DNA of 64,000 nucleotides from Nautilus pompilius (Eukaryota > Mollusca > Cephalopoda > Nautilida > Nautilidae): positions 60,001 through 124,000 of the forward strand of contig JACATO010001004.1 of NCBI GenBank assembly GCA_018389105.1, read 5' to 3'. The position numbers and the translations under genes are program-made. Shown in pieces: positions 1 to 11,971 of this stretch. How positions within the stretch are numbered: the stretch's first letter is position 1; every line of letters begins with the position of its first letter. A model generated the notes under the pieces. That model searched no databases. It was not told the DNA's origin and saw nothing but the letters and a program-made list of their open reading frames with translations.

Positions 1-1348
1 GCCAACTACATCAAGACTCGCGGACGGAGTCGTCTAAACCTGTCTAAGACAATGATCCTCTGTCCAAAAAAGCCAGTATCGGTGTGAGAGCAGGTGCTCC
101 AGCCGACACTGCCAGGCAGGCCTACCTAATCTCTGGACACGAATCTTCCTGGGTACGTGTGACCTAACTCTCGACCGATCGCCAAGAAAGTGTCGCGTAA
201 CCATACTTATCGTATCTTCAAGACAAATTCTGTGCCAGGAATGTTCTGCAATCCGGTAGAACAGAACTGATCATTTCTCCCACACATAAAGCAAATGGCT
301 GCACCACAAAGTGGGACCCCCACGCTTCTTTGTTCAGCGGTGTGCGTGATTCAAGAATAAACAGGTGCTCTTCCAAACCTTGGTGTCTATTCACTCGTGT
401 CATCCATCCTCTGTATTATCGATTCGTGTTCGACATTTGAGACAAAAAAAACAATCAGCTCCAGGAACTGCTTCAGCTCACTCAACGTTCTAAGGTTCTC
501 TTAATGTTTTTCTTTGCAGATGATTTAGGTTTTCTGTTGTTTTTTTTCCACTCGTTTTGTTTGTTACTATTCTGAGTCATTAATCGTATCCTCTCCAACA
601 ATTCATAGATCTTTAAAGTTTCGAACCTCCACATGTCTCGACATTCTACGGGGTGAGAATTCAGGTTGCGCTGACCCTGCGGCAGGCCACGAACACCATC
701 TCCTCAACTATCTTGTGTGGAAGCCGGTCCGGCATCCGTAACTCGGAGAGAATTGTGGAGGATAGAATCCATGGGTGCTAATGTTTCGCAAACCGCGGTT
801 CGGTTGAGAGGCTGCGAAAGCAGCAAACGTTTCTGAAGCTTGGAAATTCCGTGCAGCGAAGCGTCTTAATTTGAAACGGGATATCAATTTTTTATGGGGG
901 AGTTCAGTGTAGATCTGTTAGAATATTCCTGCGTCCTTAGTATTTAGATTACGATGATCGATTAAAAATGGGTCTTTAAAAGGGAACCTAATCGTTAAAT
1001 ATAATAATAGAAATATTGAACGCGAGAGGATGGGAGCAAATATAGTTCGGCTATTTAGAGTTAATAACAACAGGGTCACAATTATGACTTATGAATTAGC
1101 TACCATTCATTAAATATCGAACAGGTTTATTAACTAGGGGAATAAATTATCGTTAATCATAGCTAATAGCGCGAGGGCAAGTCAATTTAAGAATCGCGCT
1201 AGTTGCTATTTGTCTCTCTTGGGGCTCCCTGCCCTCTCCCCATCCTCTGGTACAGAAGAGTATAACTCTATTGGAAATTAGCGAATATAATTGTGACAGT
1301 TCTTTCAAATAACACTTCAGGACACCTGGAAAGTTTCTAGTTTTCGTA
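1..1348. other. Non-coding stretch, no feature recognised
   Basis: Mixed-composition DNA, becoming AT-rich from about 880 to 1150. Open frames are short, and no domain, RNA gene or repeat stands out on either strand. Confidence 0.6.
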
Positions 1349-1367
1349 TCTCTCTCTCTCTCCATCA

Positions 1368-1423
<56 letters not shown>

Positions 1424-1474
1424 ATCTCCATCTCTCTCTCTCCATCATCATCTCTCTTTCTCTCTCTCTCTCTC
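1349..1474. repeat. CT/GA microsatellite
   Basis: Nearly pure CT dinucleotide repeat interrupted by CCATCATCT-type blocks. A minus-strand frame reads through it as Arg-Glu repeats, which is a translation artefact. Unlike the other large GA/CT blocks in the window it has no TGACGTCA palindrome. Confidence 0.95.
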
Positions 1475-2388
1475 GGCAAACACTCGGACGGTTTGCATGG
1501 TCCGCCATCCCCTCCCATGCAGGTAAAAGCCATAGATATTGCACAGATTCGTCGTTTGTCGGAAACTCGGTGGTCAAAGGGTTACTGATGTGGACTGATT
1601 TCGGTGCGAGTCCTTGGAGTCATCGTGGTTTTCGAGAAGAACCCCCTACATAGTGTATCAGCAACGATACTCTTTTGTCGATATTACCGTCTACAATTCC
1701 CCCCACCTCGGCTTCCCCTCTTCTCCTCCCCCCATCTCTCTGTGTACTGACGTCATACCTCTCTCCTTAGTGAATCCAATACCGATTCCAGGCACCCTGA
1801 GAGTATTCCTTTAGAATGAGACTAAACGATGGAAGCTAGTGGTCTTACGCGTGACTCAACGTCAGTACTAATGGACATTGGCCGACTGGTAAATATCTAG
1901 TCGCCGAAAAGCATTGTGAGGCATGGAGACGCAGGTTCGCTGCCAACTCTGCCGGGATTGCTAAGTTAATGACGCATAAAATGCTGCTAGGTAAACTGTT
2001 TAAACTGAGACAGAAACTAAATTCGATAACGCTCGGCACATGGTTCATCCAGGCAGGAGAATGTTCCCCCTCGGGCCTCGCATCTGTGCCGTATCTCTAA
2101 AAGAATATTAGCCCGGGCAGATCAGAGACAACAAAGCCGATTTGTGTCTCGATTCCCCAATACATTACCTAATGTGGTTACGGAGCTTTTGAAGACTTGA
2201 TGTTGGCGCAGATCGGTTCGGCTGAAAACAATTTGCCAAACTCGTTTAAGGTGATGAAGGTTTTCAAAACTATTAATTTTTTTTTTTTTTTAGATATTAA
2301 CGAAACGGCATCTAAGGTCCCTTTTCGTTGAAAGGCCGCTTTCTTTGAGTAGCTCATGTCAAAAGGAAACACAATATTTAAAAAACTC
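1475..2388. other. Non-coding stretch, no feature recognised
   Basis: Unique-looking sequence with only short frames. A T-run lies at about 2276-2292, and a short (AT)n at 2389-2400 leads directly into the next array. Confidence 0.6.
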
Positions 2389-2400
2389 ATATATATATAT

Positions 2401-3119
2401 AGAGAGGGAGAGAGAGAGAGAGAGATGACGTCAGTTACAGAGAGAGAATGACGTCAGTTACAGAGAGAGAATGATGGCAGTTACAGAGAGAGAGATGACA
2501 TCAGTTACAGAGAGAGAATGACGTCAGTTACAGAGAATGATGTCAGTTACAGAGAGAGAGATGACGTCAGTTACAGAGAGAGAATGACGTCAGTTACAGA
2601 GAGATATGATGTCAGTTACAGAGAGAGATGATGTCAGTTACAGAGAGAGAATGATGTCAGTTACAGAGAGAGAGATGACGTCAGTTACAGAGAGAGAATG
2701 ACGTCAGTTACAGAGAGAGATGATGTCAGTTACAGAGAGAGAATGACGTCAGTTAAAGAGAGAGAATGATGTCAGTTACAGAGAGAGAGATGGCGTCAGT
2801 GCAGAGAGAGAGGGACGGAGTGAGGGAGAGAGAGAGATGACGTCAGTTACAGAGAGAGAGGGACGGAGTGAGGGAGAGAGAATGACGTCAGTTACAGAGA
2901 GAATGATGTCAGTTACAGAGAGAGATGACGTCAGTGCAGAGAGAGAGATGACGTCACTTACACACAGAGAGAGAATGATGTCAGTTACAGAGAGAGAGAG
3001 AAAGAGAGAGAGAGATGGAGAGAGAGATGACGTCAGTGCAGAGAGAGAGCGGGGAAGAGAGAGACGTCAGTGCAGAGAGAGAGAGAGATGACGTCAGTGC
3101 AGAGAGAGAGAGAGAGATG

Positions 3120-3168
<49 letters not shown>
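2401..3168. repeat. GA-rich minisatellite carrying a CRE palindrome in most units
   Basis: The array has units of about 23-24 bp, made of a GA tract followed by TGACGTCAGTTACAGAG. Reading through it I count fourteen exact TGACGTCA palindromes (for example at 2426, 2449, 2519, 2562, 2585 and 2676). Most other units carry TGATGTCA or TGACATCA, each one C-to-T or G-to-A change at the central CpG. Towards 2790-3168 the units become irregular (TGCAGAGAG replaces TTACAGAG) and the array ends in pure GA. Frames through it (Met-Thr-Ser-Val-Thr-Glu) are artefacts. TGACGTCA is the known full binding site of CREB/ATF proteins; any regulatory role here is inference. Confidence 0.95.
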
Positions 3169-3170
<2 letters not shown>

Positions 3171-3534
3171 AGAACTGGATCAGGCCCGAATGTTCGAACG
3201 GCATCGAAGGAAGATGAACGTGGAAGTTTCCAGAGCGAGAAGTTAACTCGTATTGACTTTTCCGTTTACCAGGCGGTCCCTTGCTTCCGTCGTTGCCGCT
3301 GCTGCTGGAGGTTGGCGGTGAAAACAAATGGACAAGAAACGAGTGGCGGATTTTTCTTCTTCTTCTAATGTCGCAGGAGAGATCCCACACCTGTCTTTAA
3401 TGACGCCCCCCAAACAAGAAATAGGACTCACCAAAACAACAAAAATAAAAAAACAACGGGAAGTAGAAAAAATAAGGGGTCTGTTACCCGAGCTGTCGAC
3501 ATTATTGTGGGGCTCCGAAAGCCAGTCTACCTCT

Positions 3535-3566
<32 letters not shown>

Positions 3567-3567
3567 G
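3535..3567. repeat. (TTG)11 microsatellite
   Basis: Eleven uninterrupted TTG triplets. They give poly-Leu on the plus strand and poly-Asn or poly-Thr frames on the minus strand. Confidence 0.97.
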
Positions 3568-6424
3568 CACGACCGTTTCCGAAACAGTCGATAAGCGCCA
3601 GTCGCTCTCCAGGTGGACTGGAGCCCCAACATCCGGCAAGAATGAGTTCGCAACAGGTGGTGTGACTTCCGGCATCACCCGGAACGACCTGCGTCATCAT
3701 TGTAAAGAGCGAACCCTGACGGTGGTGATCCGTGGCACGGCAGGTGTCGCCTTCCGGACGACTGGTAACCACGTGGCTTTTCTCCTAAACTATTTCGGTG
3801 GACGACAAACGGATGGCAGAATAACGCCGCTCGAGCCTGTGACGTCACTCCCTTCCTTTCTGCAGAGTAACTCTCCTTTATCTTTTAAATACCCGAGCTG
3901 ATGTGCCAGGACACGTGTTGCTCCGTTAACGGAGAAGTAGGTTTCGTTTATTCTCTCCGTCCCCCTGTTTTGTCCAATTTAAAAGTAAATAAGGAAATCG
4001 CAGGTCGTGAACAATTTAAATTAAGTCACGTGGCGGCTGCCATTTAAACAATCAACTAAGCATTTTTCATAATCTCGCCTGGAACGTAACGTTCCCGACA
4101 AAGGGATGGCTGAATATACCCCACGGAGTTATCGTCCATCAGCGATATAATAACCATGCCCCTGCACGACACCGGATGCACTCTTCACGACTTTTCGATC
4201 TTTCTGAAGCAGGATGTGACTGACACGAGGCGCCTGCGCGGTACCACTGCGTGAAGCCATTCTATGGCCAAGAAGCTACGGGTAACGGCTTTAACGAGCT
4301 CCCAGTTCATAACGTACATTACTTCGACATTTTATGACTATAAAACCACAGGCACGACATCTCTAGCTGACTATTCATTAAAACCTCTTTAATTACGCTT
4401 AGAGCTTCGTTAAAGCTCGCATCTTTGAGTTCAGCAGGCTATCCATGCAATAATAAACCAACAACAATTCCAGTGTCTTAAAGGAATCATAGATATCGTG
4501 TTACTACTACCCATTGAGCGCGCGTCGTTAGGTAAGTCGGGTGCTGGCAGAAAGAAAATAAGGGGAAATTACAGAAGACCGAAAGTTTTTCATAATTGCC
4601 GCGTTAATCACCGCTGAAAGCGAGGGATATGTGTAACAAAGAGGAAAATAAAAGAAACGAGATTGGGATATAATCGGGAATTAAAAGTATATCACATTAG
4701 TTGCACCTCAATGGATGTCTAGTGGCGAGGACAGTAACACACAGAGTTTACGGCATAACATTAACTCCTAAAGATGTCGTGTTACAGATTATTTTTGTAA
4801 TTTCAGATGGATTATGCTGTCTTCGATATAATTATTTTTTAAATTACATTTATGCTCTAGTAAACTGGTTATTGCTGAAACTAGGTTGGACTTTCACTCC
4901 CGATATTTTTCAGAACATAACCTGATCACTAGTAATTAGCAAATTAAAAAAAAAATCTTTATATTTTTCTTTATTTTTTTTCCCCGAGTGTGGTTTGAAT
5001 ATTTCACACACCCAGAAGGGCTGCTGAAACAAGATATTATTCTTATTAGTCCGTCGAAATGATTTTCCAATTGGTTTCTAACTTTAGCCTCTTGGACATC
5101 TACACTATAGTAGTATTTTAGGTATATTTTATGCTAGTTTTGTGGACTTTTAGAGAAACATTTAAAATTTAGTTTTATCTTACCACTCAGTATATTGTCA
5201 ACCTAGAAAAGCGATTGATAAAAATATGTACCATTTTAAAACAGGAACGCATTTTAAGAAATGTAATTACTGTTGATGACGTCAGAAAATGTGCAGTAGT
5301 CGATACTTCATCGTGCTAATATTCAAACGGTAAGTCTTCAAATGCATGCAATCTACATACATGTTTTTTTTTTATAAATATAATATTTTAAAAACTGGTT
5401 GTTTTTAAATTTAAATTTCGGTAAAGCGTATTGTAAAACGTTTTACTCCGTCACCTGCGCTATTAGACTTCGACCATTGTGGATAACTTGTGCCATTATT
5501 TATTAAGATTTTTCATCAAGATAACCCTGGACGAGTGTTTATGAATCAGCTATTTTTAATATATATATATTAGACACCTTATCAGCAGACAAAACTACAA
5601 AAGATATGTTAATTTAAATAAACTGAAAAAAATAATTTTGAAAGTTTGAGATTTTCACAAAATTATTAATCTTTAGGACATCACGATATGCCGTAGTCTT
5701 TATTCTTCTGGAGAAATATATGTACAAAGTGCAACTTATAGCAACAGCATCAGCATCTTTTCAGAATATTTTGAACTATACATAAATCAATCCTTAATGA
5801 TATTAAATATCGTGTGCATACGGAACTGGCTTGTTCAACCAATAACAACCCGCAAACACGATTAATCATACAGTATGCAGCATATTCCAAGGGTCTCGCT
5901 CTTGCCACCTGTCATTTTGTGATTACTGTCAACCACTTCCGGTTTCAGCAATCACGTGACAAAATGTTGGCGTCACAGCGATATTTCCTTATGCAGTTAT
6001 TGGTGCGTCGTCAGAACAGGAAGTTGTTTCCTGTTCAGAACGAAAATAATACCAAGCCAACCTAATAACCTGGTCTTCACTTTTGTATCGCCATGTTTCT
6101 TTTTTACGCCATTTCTTCTCTCTACTAGCATGGTTACGTCCCTTTTTGCTCTCTGAGTGTTTTAAGCCGCCTGGAAATGGAGCGACCGAGTGCACTTCGC
6201 CCTGGAAGGCATACGTACGCGGGTAACATTGGTAGCTGCTCTTCACAGTGCCGCCGTCTTTAATAATCATGCGTGAGAAATTTCGTTCCATCTTAGAAAA
6301 TGCCGAACAGATTTCTAATTTCTTTTTCATGTTTAATAAAATTAAAGTTTCTTATTAAACTGATACCCTGTTGCTTAAGAAGTAAGAGCACATTAAAGAA
6401 GCAATATTAGCTACAAAGTCCCTC

Positions 6425-6452
6425 TGTGTGTGTGTGTGTGTGTGCGTGCGCG
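6425..6452. repeat. GT microsatellite
   Basis: Ten TG dinucleotides followed by a CGTGCGCGC tail. Alternating purine-pyrimidine sequence of this kind can adopt Z-form DNA. Confidence 0.95.
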
Positions 6453-6682
6453 CTTTATGCGGACCTAATTAGCAGCCAAATGCCTTAATGTTCTTTGGTT
6501 CGTTGTTAATGTGAAAATTGGATTTATTCATAAAAAATATTTTTAAAGGACGCAGCTACAAATGAAAGACATCGCCCCGACTCCAGGCTTGCTCTTGTCT
6601 GGTGTTCTCGTGATATCAAGGGATCACACCTTTCTATCTTGATAGACTCCACCATTCTCAGCCCATATGCCACAAATCCGCC

Positions 6683-6812
6683 AACAATTTTTTAGGAAAA
6701 GAAATGCATTTGAACATTCTGTAATCAGCATTAATTAGCATTCAAGAATTAGGAGCAGCGATAAGATTTAGTATGTTTAACATTCATCAATAAATTCAAC
6801 TATCACCTGATA
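6683..6812 (-). repeat. Flank repeat F, copy 1 (inverted), abutting mariner copy A
   Basis: The reverse complement of this segment is clearly homologous to 31615-31740, which flanks mariner copy B. Shared blocks include GATGAATGTTAAACATAC and GCTGCTCCTAATTCTTGAAT. Homology fades beyond a shared TTTTCCTAAAA near 6691. In both places the repeat starts at the TA bordering the mariner end, but here it adjoins the end nearest the transposase C-terminus, whereas in copy B it adjoins the end nearest the N-terminus. It may be an older interspersed repeat. Confidence 0.8.
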
Positions 6813-7950
6813 GTTACAAAAGTTTTGTTGGTTTTTATACCGCAACAATGAGACTTCATATCGTTGCTGAACGTGAATTTTATTAATCAAAGTCAGTTCC
6901 ATTACAATCAATACACTTCTGCCAATGAGTTACAGGTACATTTATAGCATTTTGAAAAAAATCTGGATTTCTGGAGTCGAGAAACTGTTGGAAGGCAGCT
7001 TCAATTGCTGCTTGATTGGAGAAGGATTTCGTACGGAGGAAGCTGTCAATGTTTGAAAAGATGGTAGGAGAGAGGTCTGGTGAATAGGCCGGGTGAGGGA
7101 GAACTCGGTACCCCAATGTGTTCAGTTTCTGAAGAGTCACTTTTACAACACAAGGACGAGCATTATCGTGGAGCAGGATTGGGCCTCTTCGTTTCACCAA
7201 TACCAGTTGTCATTGGGAGAGTTGCTAATGAACAACATTTAATTCACCACACTACCTTTCAGCTGTGATGGCTTCGCCAGATTGAAAGAAGTTATACTGG
7301 ATGACACCAGTTTCAGTCCACCAGACCGTGACCATGACCTTCTCTGGGTGGAGGCTGGGTTTTGGAATGTGGTCAGGCACCTTGCCTCTGTCCAGCCACT
7401 GAGCTGATCGTTTGTGATTGTCGTGAAGGATCCATTTTTCATCACACGTAACGATTCGGTCAAGAAATGGGTCGTTTTTGTTTCTTATGACAAGCGAAGA
7501 ACAAGATTTCCAGTCAACGATTCTGTTGCTGTCCATTCAGCTCGTGAAGCACCCACTTGTCCAGCCTTTTCTTTCACCTGGCCGATTGCGTCAAGATGCC
7601 GGGGAAACAGTTGCTGCAGTGCTTACGTCAACCTCTCCAGGAATTTCTCTGATCGGCTTCAACTGAGGCTTTCAGATGGTCGTCATCACAGCTGGAAGGA
7701 CGTCCGCTACGTTCCTCATCTTCGAGGCCCTCATCCCCTGATCGAAACTTGGCGAACCATCGTTGTACCATGTGCTCATCTGCTGTGTCCTCGCCCCATT
7801 CTTGCTTTATGTTACCAGTCGCCTCGCTCTCTTTGTGGCCCGGTTTGAACTCGTGAAGCAAAATGGCACGGAAAACTCTTCTATCCACTCTTCACTCAGA
7901 ACCCTGAAACAAATATCCGTTTTATGATTCTTAAAAAGGTAGGTTGTGCA
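6813..7950 (-). mobile_element. Mariner-family DNA transposon, copy A, truncated
   Basis: The left end has GTTACAAAAGTTTTGTTGG followed by TTTTTATA, which matches the terminal repeats of copy B at 30330. The inside encodes a broken mariner transposase on the minus strand. Alignment with copy B stops at about 7950 (after AAAAAGGTAGG), so roughly 150 bp of 5-prime untranslated sequence and the right terminal repeat are missing. The element is dead: one end is lost, a deletion in the catalytic domain removes the third acidic residue, and the frame is broken. Assignment to Tc1/mariner, mariner branch, rests on protein motifs and terminal repeats. Confidence 0.93.
6884..7888 (-). pseudogene. Mariner transposase pseudogene (copy A)
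   Basis: An intact mariner transposase (about 340-350 aa) binds the terminal repeats through an N-terminal helix-turn-helix pair and cuts and pastes the element with a DD34D catalytic triad in the nucleus. Three frames hold the remains. At 7628-7888 is the N-terminal DNA-binding domain (FRAILLHEF, VQRWFAKFRSGDEGLEDEER, SGRPS linker). At 7252-7536 is the first catalytic Asp in VTCDEKWILHDN, followed by SAQWLDRG and HPEKVMVTVWW. At 6884-7200 are the second Asp in LLHDNARP and the block HPAYSPDLSP. The third Asp, present in copy B as SPTDYHLF, is lost here to a short deletion that leaves SPTIFSN. The apparent start at 7888 is GTG, and the frame remains similar upstream. Frameshifts separate the three parts, so no active enzyme can be made. 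Confidence 0.93.
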
Positions 7951-9226
7951 TAACCTAATATTTATTAATTATAAGTTTTCAGAACATCGAATGTGACTAT
8001 TTTACGTGGTACCGTCTCCCCTCTTTACGGAAAGTAACTAAATGAGTTATTGTTTCGTGTGTCTAGTACGAGGTTTTATAGCATTTACGCCTTTTTTGAC
8101 GTTTTACTTGTCCACATACTGCAAGATTCGCTGTAAAAATGTTCATGCCAGGTTCCGTGTTGGTCGGCCCATCCCCCTAAATCCGCCCGCTTCTTTAACT
8201 TGAAAATATCATTTCGCCAACTAACACGTGCCCCTTACTTTTAATCCTTCTCTTTTTAATACTCGCGTCTAAGGATGTCAACCACGGAATCTATTGTCGT
8301 ACTAATTCTGAGTTTCATCGAAATGGTTTGCAAGTAGATATTTTAACTTTTAAAGTCACTTTGTAACACAAAAGTTTCGAGTTGACATAGCAGAACAACA
8401 CGAATACAGCTCCTGCGGCTTAGACTAAACTAACAGCAACTTCGCGGGCAAAGAATTCCTGCGAGTAAAATTAAAACGCATGAAGCCGAAGATTCTCCGC
8501 CGTGTCATTGCTTAGTTAAACTGATCTTGAACTGGCTGTCAGAGTTAGAAGTCAAAATTCAGATGGTTGGACTTGACAGTGTGACCAGGAGCAGGTCGTG
8601 AACTCTGGTTTAACTTCTGCCTAAAAGAGATACCGGTACGCATTCCGCTAACTAACTGATCATTTCGGGATATTTGAAATAGAGTGAACGGTGCGATAGT
8701 ACAGCGATTGGTCTACCAGACTGCCAGAGGACGACACGTCCGAGTTCTTCCGATTCCCGATCAGAATTGCCTCGGTTTGGTCCTCACCTCCTCGGCTCTG
8801 CATCTTTTGGGTTTCCACGAACCACTCCAGTTTGTTTTTATTTTTCGCACACCTGAGCAAAACTACGAGTTCTGGAAGGGAATTTATTTCGCTGTCGAAG
8901 TCGGACTTCGGCGTAGTGCAGGCGGCGCTTCGGCACCTCGTTTGCTGGCAGGGGCTATATCTCTTGTGGAGATTTTGCGCCCGCTACTGAGACTGTGGTG
9001 CGACGCAGCAGTAGGTATTAAAACCCTCGAGCATTTTAATAGATTATTCAGTTTGTTTGAAATAATATTCTTTACTGAAAACAATGCTGCGAAGTGTACT
9101 CTTATTGCTTCATCACTCTAGTCCCCCCCTTTCCACCACCGCTGTCAGTTTCCATTTAGAATTCCTAGTTAGTGATGGACGGGCTGAGTGAGTGTATTTC
9201 GTCTCTTCTAATACAGGAGCAATATT
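7951..9226. other. Non-coding stretch, no gene supported
   Basis: Mixed composition. A 145-codon plus-strand frame at 8684-9121 has no recognisable domain, has a competing minus-strand frame over part of it, and crosses a CpG-richer patch at about 8890-9010. I do not call it a gene. Confidence 0.5.
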
Positions 9227-9597
9227 CTGGTCTGTGCGTGACGGCCCCTTAATGGCTCTGGTTTGTGCGTCACGACCCCTTAATGGCTCTGGTTTGTGCG
9301 TCACGACCCCTTAATGGCTCTGGTTTGTGCGTGACGGCCCCTTAATGGCTCTGGTTTGTGCGTGACTGCCCCTCAATGGCTCTGGTTTGTGCGTGACGGC
9401 CCCTTAATGGCTCTGGTTTGTGCGTGACGGCCACTCATGGCTCTGGTTTGTGCGTGACGGCCCCTCAATGGCTCTGGTTTGTGCGTCACGACCCCTTAAT
9501 GGCTCTGGTTTGTGCGTGACGGCCCCTTAATGGCTCTGGTTTGTGCGTGACTGCCCCTCAATGGCTCTGGTTTGTGCGTGACGGCCCCTCAATAGCT
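9227..9597. repeat. 31-bp minisatellite, about 12 units
   Basis: Twelve tandem copies of a 31-bp unit built on ATGGCTCTGGTTTGTGCGTG plus ACGGCCCCTTA. Three main variants occur: GTGACGGCC, GTCACGACC and GTGACTGCC. The order GTCACGACC, GTGACGGCC, GTGACTGCC occurs at units 3-5 and again at units 9-11, which suggests duplication of multi-unit blocks. One unit (about 9430) is one base short, with CCACTCA. Confidence 0.95.
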
Positions 9598-11714
9598 CAA
9601 CTTCTGAGAAGTAATATTGATTTTAATAATGTAAGTTCACATTTGAACACAGTGAAAACTTAGTATTTTGTTCAAAATTATGGAATGGTACAATAATCTT
9701 TGCCTCCACAATAGAACTGCTGCTTGGACAATGGTTAAAGAATTATTATAATCTTGTTTGTTTTTGCTTTCACTTGTTCAAATAAAAATATAGGTAAAAT
9801 AAATAAAACTTATAAAGTCTTTATTTCGTTACAATAGAGATTCTCTGTGCGTGCGTTAGTAAGAGATGTTAACTTGTAGGGTTTGAAAAAAAAGACTGAC
9901 GAAAGAACTCCAAGAGCGACGACTTCTCTGAGTAACACGGAAAGTCCATTTGTAGGAGTAAATGTCACGGATCCTGCTGGAGTCAGTAAATACGAGATTC
10001 GGTCCAGCGAACAGGGAGAAAAGTTCGCTAAAACCATAAATACTCGGCAAAAAAATCATAAAGGTTTTAAAGCATTGGCAATGCTCCGTTTGTCTGGTGT
10101 TGTCCTGTTTCCTGTACTCTCAACGCGGTGTCTGTCATCAGCCAGCCCAGCCGAGCCGGGCCGCAGCGGGTCAAACATCAGTGCGCAGCCGGGAGAGGGC
10201 GTCACTCATCCTTTTTATTGAAGCGCGCTGGGGAGGAAGCAGGCTGACTACTTGTGGCAGAATCAGGGCAGAAGATGACGGGAGTTGGTCCCGACCGCAC
10301 CGTCTAACTCTCGCCGAGTGGCCTCGAGGTTTTCGTCGACCCTTATATTAGCGGTTTTCGCTCCAGACAATGTTGGAAAATCAAAAAAAAGACGGACGTT
10401 CTTCAATAAAATGCCATCTTCTCCCCCCCACACACTTTCTTTCTTCTTTTTTTTCCCCTCTTGTCTCCTCTGATCACCCAAATTTAATCTTTCAGTGAAA
10501 GAAAGGCGCCAGTCTTCGGAGCCAGATTGTTATTAGCGTCTTCCGAAATGGACCACGAAATCTGCCGTTTTTCCAGCGAAGAGCCTGGCTCCAGCGGTCT
10601 GAAGGGGCCGCGCACAATCGCCGAACACCGACCGCGCCATTCTAATAAAACAAGGGGAGGGAACGAGGATCAACTCCCGACTAACTAGCAAAGAGCCCGC
10701 TGACGCATCCAGGTCTCCGGGGCAACGGAATAGCGAGCTGATCAACGGCTTCCGCGGATCTCTCTCTGTAGTGGACCCGGCGGAGATACACGGAGAGGGG
10801 CGGTGTGGGGTGGGGTAAAACGGTGGACCACGAAGTGAATTGGCTTATTAAATCGCACTAGTATTCAGACTTTCAAATCAGAAGGCGAATTTCGGTTGGC
10901 GCCGGATAAGCAAATAAGTTCTACTAGCGGCCGGTCGGTTAATCGAAGGTAATCGAGATCAGGAGGGTCTTTCAAACGGACCCCACACCCCTCCTCCTCC
11001 TCCCGAAAGAGAGAGCGATGCACCGGGGCTGCTGAGGCAGGGACTCGTGGCGGAAAACCCCGATACAGGGCGAACGAATCGCGGCGTGTCTATTGCTCAT
11101 GTCGTGCAGCAGTTCGCCACAGACGGCTGGTTTCAGATATCGACCCCGCCCCACCCTAACCCCACAGCACCGGGATACACCGTTAATAAATAAGGTTACC
11201 TATCTCGTAAAGTAGCGAAGACCAGCTAACGACATCTCACGGAGGGCGGACATTACCACCGGCGGCCATCATCAACTCGTATGGATCTCTCCGCTTTTTC
11301 CTTCTGACGGTGACTGGAAGCACCGACTCCCTCCTTGCCTCTCCCCATGACCGTTTTATAAACTCCCTTATCTTTTAGCCTAAGTGTACGGCGTCACGAT
11401 GTTGGGAAACCAACAACATATCATCGCGCGCACGCGATGCTTAGCACGAGATCGAGTAAACACGAACTGTCTCATAACAAATACACGTGGCATTAGATCT
11501 GTCCGCCCCCCCCCTTCTGCCTAATATAGACGATGTACAAGTCACGCGGAGGAATCTTAGCAAAACCTAGAAAATAACGGAAATGGACGTTGCCCTTGTT
11601 CGGTTCGAGTTGATCGCAATATTATTTATTTGCCCTATTTTCCCCACTAAATCCCAGTCACAACGAGACACGACTCCTTCGTTCGTACCCTCAGCAACTT
11701 TACACCCTTTCGTC
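9598..11714. other. Non-coding stretch with CpG-rich patches
   Basis: It starts AT-rich (9598-9840). From about 10090 it has CpG-rich patches (10130-10340, 10500-10700 and 10960-11160). Such patches can mark promoters in some animals, but I see no linked coding exon and none of the 60-112 codon frames is recognisable. Confidence 0.45.
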
Positions 11715-11715
11715 G

Positions 11716-11747
<32 letters not shown>

Positions 11748-11842
11748 CTCCCTCTTCATCACTAGATCTCTCTCTCTCTCTCTCTCTTCATCACTCTCTC
11801 TCTCTCTTTCCATCTCTCTCTCTCTCCCACTTCATCACTAGA

Positions 11843-11899
<57 letters not shown>

Positions 11900-11928
11900 C
11901 ATCACTCTCTCTCTCCCACTTCATCACT

Positions 11929-11970
<42 letters not shown>
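11715..11970. repeat. CT-rich compound microsatellite with TCATCACTAGAT blocks
   Basis: CT tracts are broken by a recurrent block TTCATCACTAGATCTCTC at about 11754, 11831 and 11920, with the shorter TTCATCACTCTCTC also present. Its units lack TGACGTCA, so it is a different sub-family from the arrays at 2.4 and 19.9 kb. Confidence 0.93.

Positions 11971-11971
<1 letters not shown>

Larger units (their letters stand above)
3169..6682. other. Non-coding stretch with small simple repeats
   Basis: No gene recognised. It contains an isolated CRE palindrome at 3840-3847 and another at 5277-5284, plus very AT-rich DNA from about 4920 to 5720. The 60-136 codon frames at 3.2-3.9 kb overlap on both strands and partly translate the TTG repeat, so they are not supported as genes. 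Confidence 0.55.

Noticed and set aside
8684-9121. 145-codon plus-strand frame
   Set aside because: No motif or neighbouring exon signal I can defend; partly overlapped by a 66-codon minus-strand frame.
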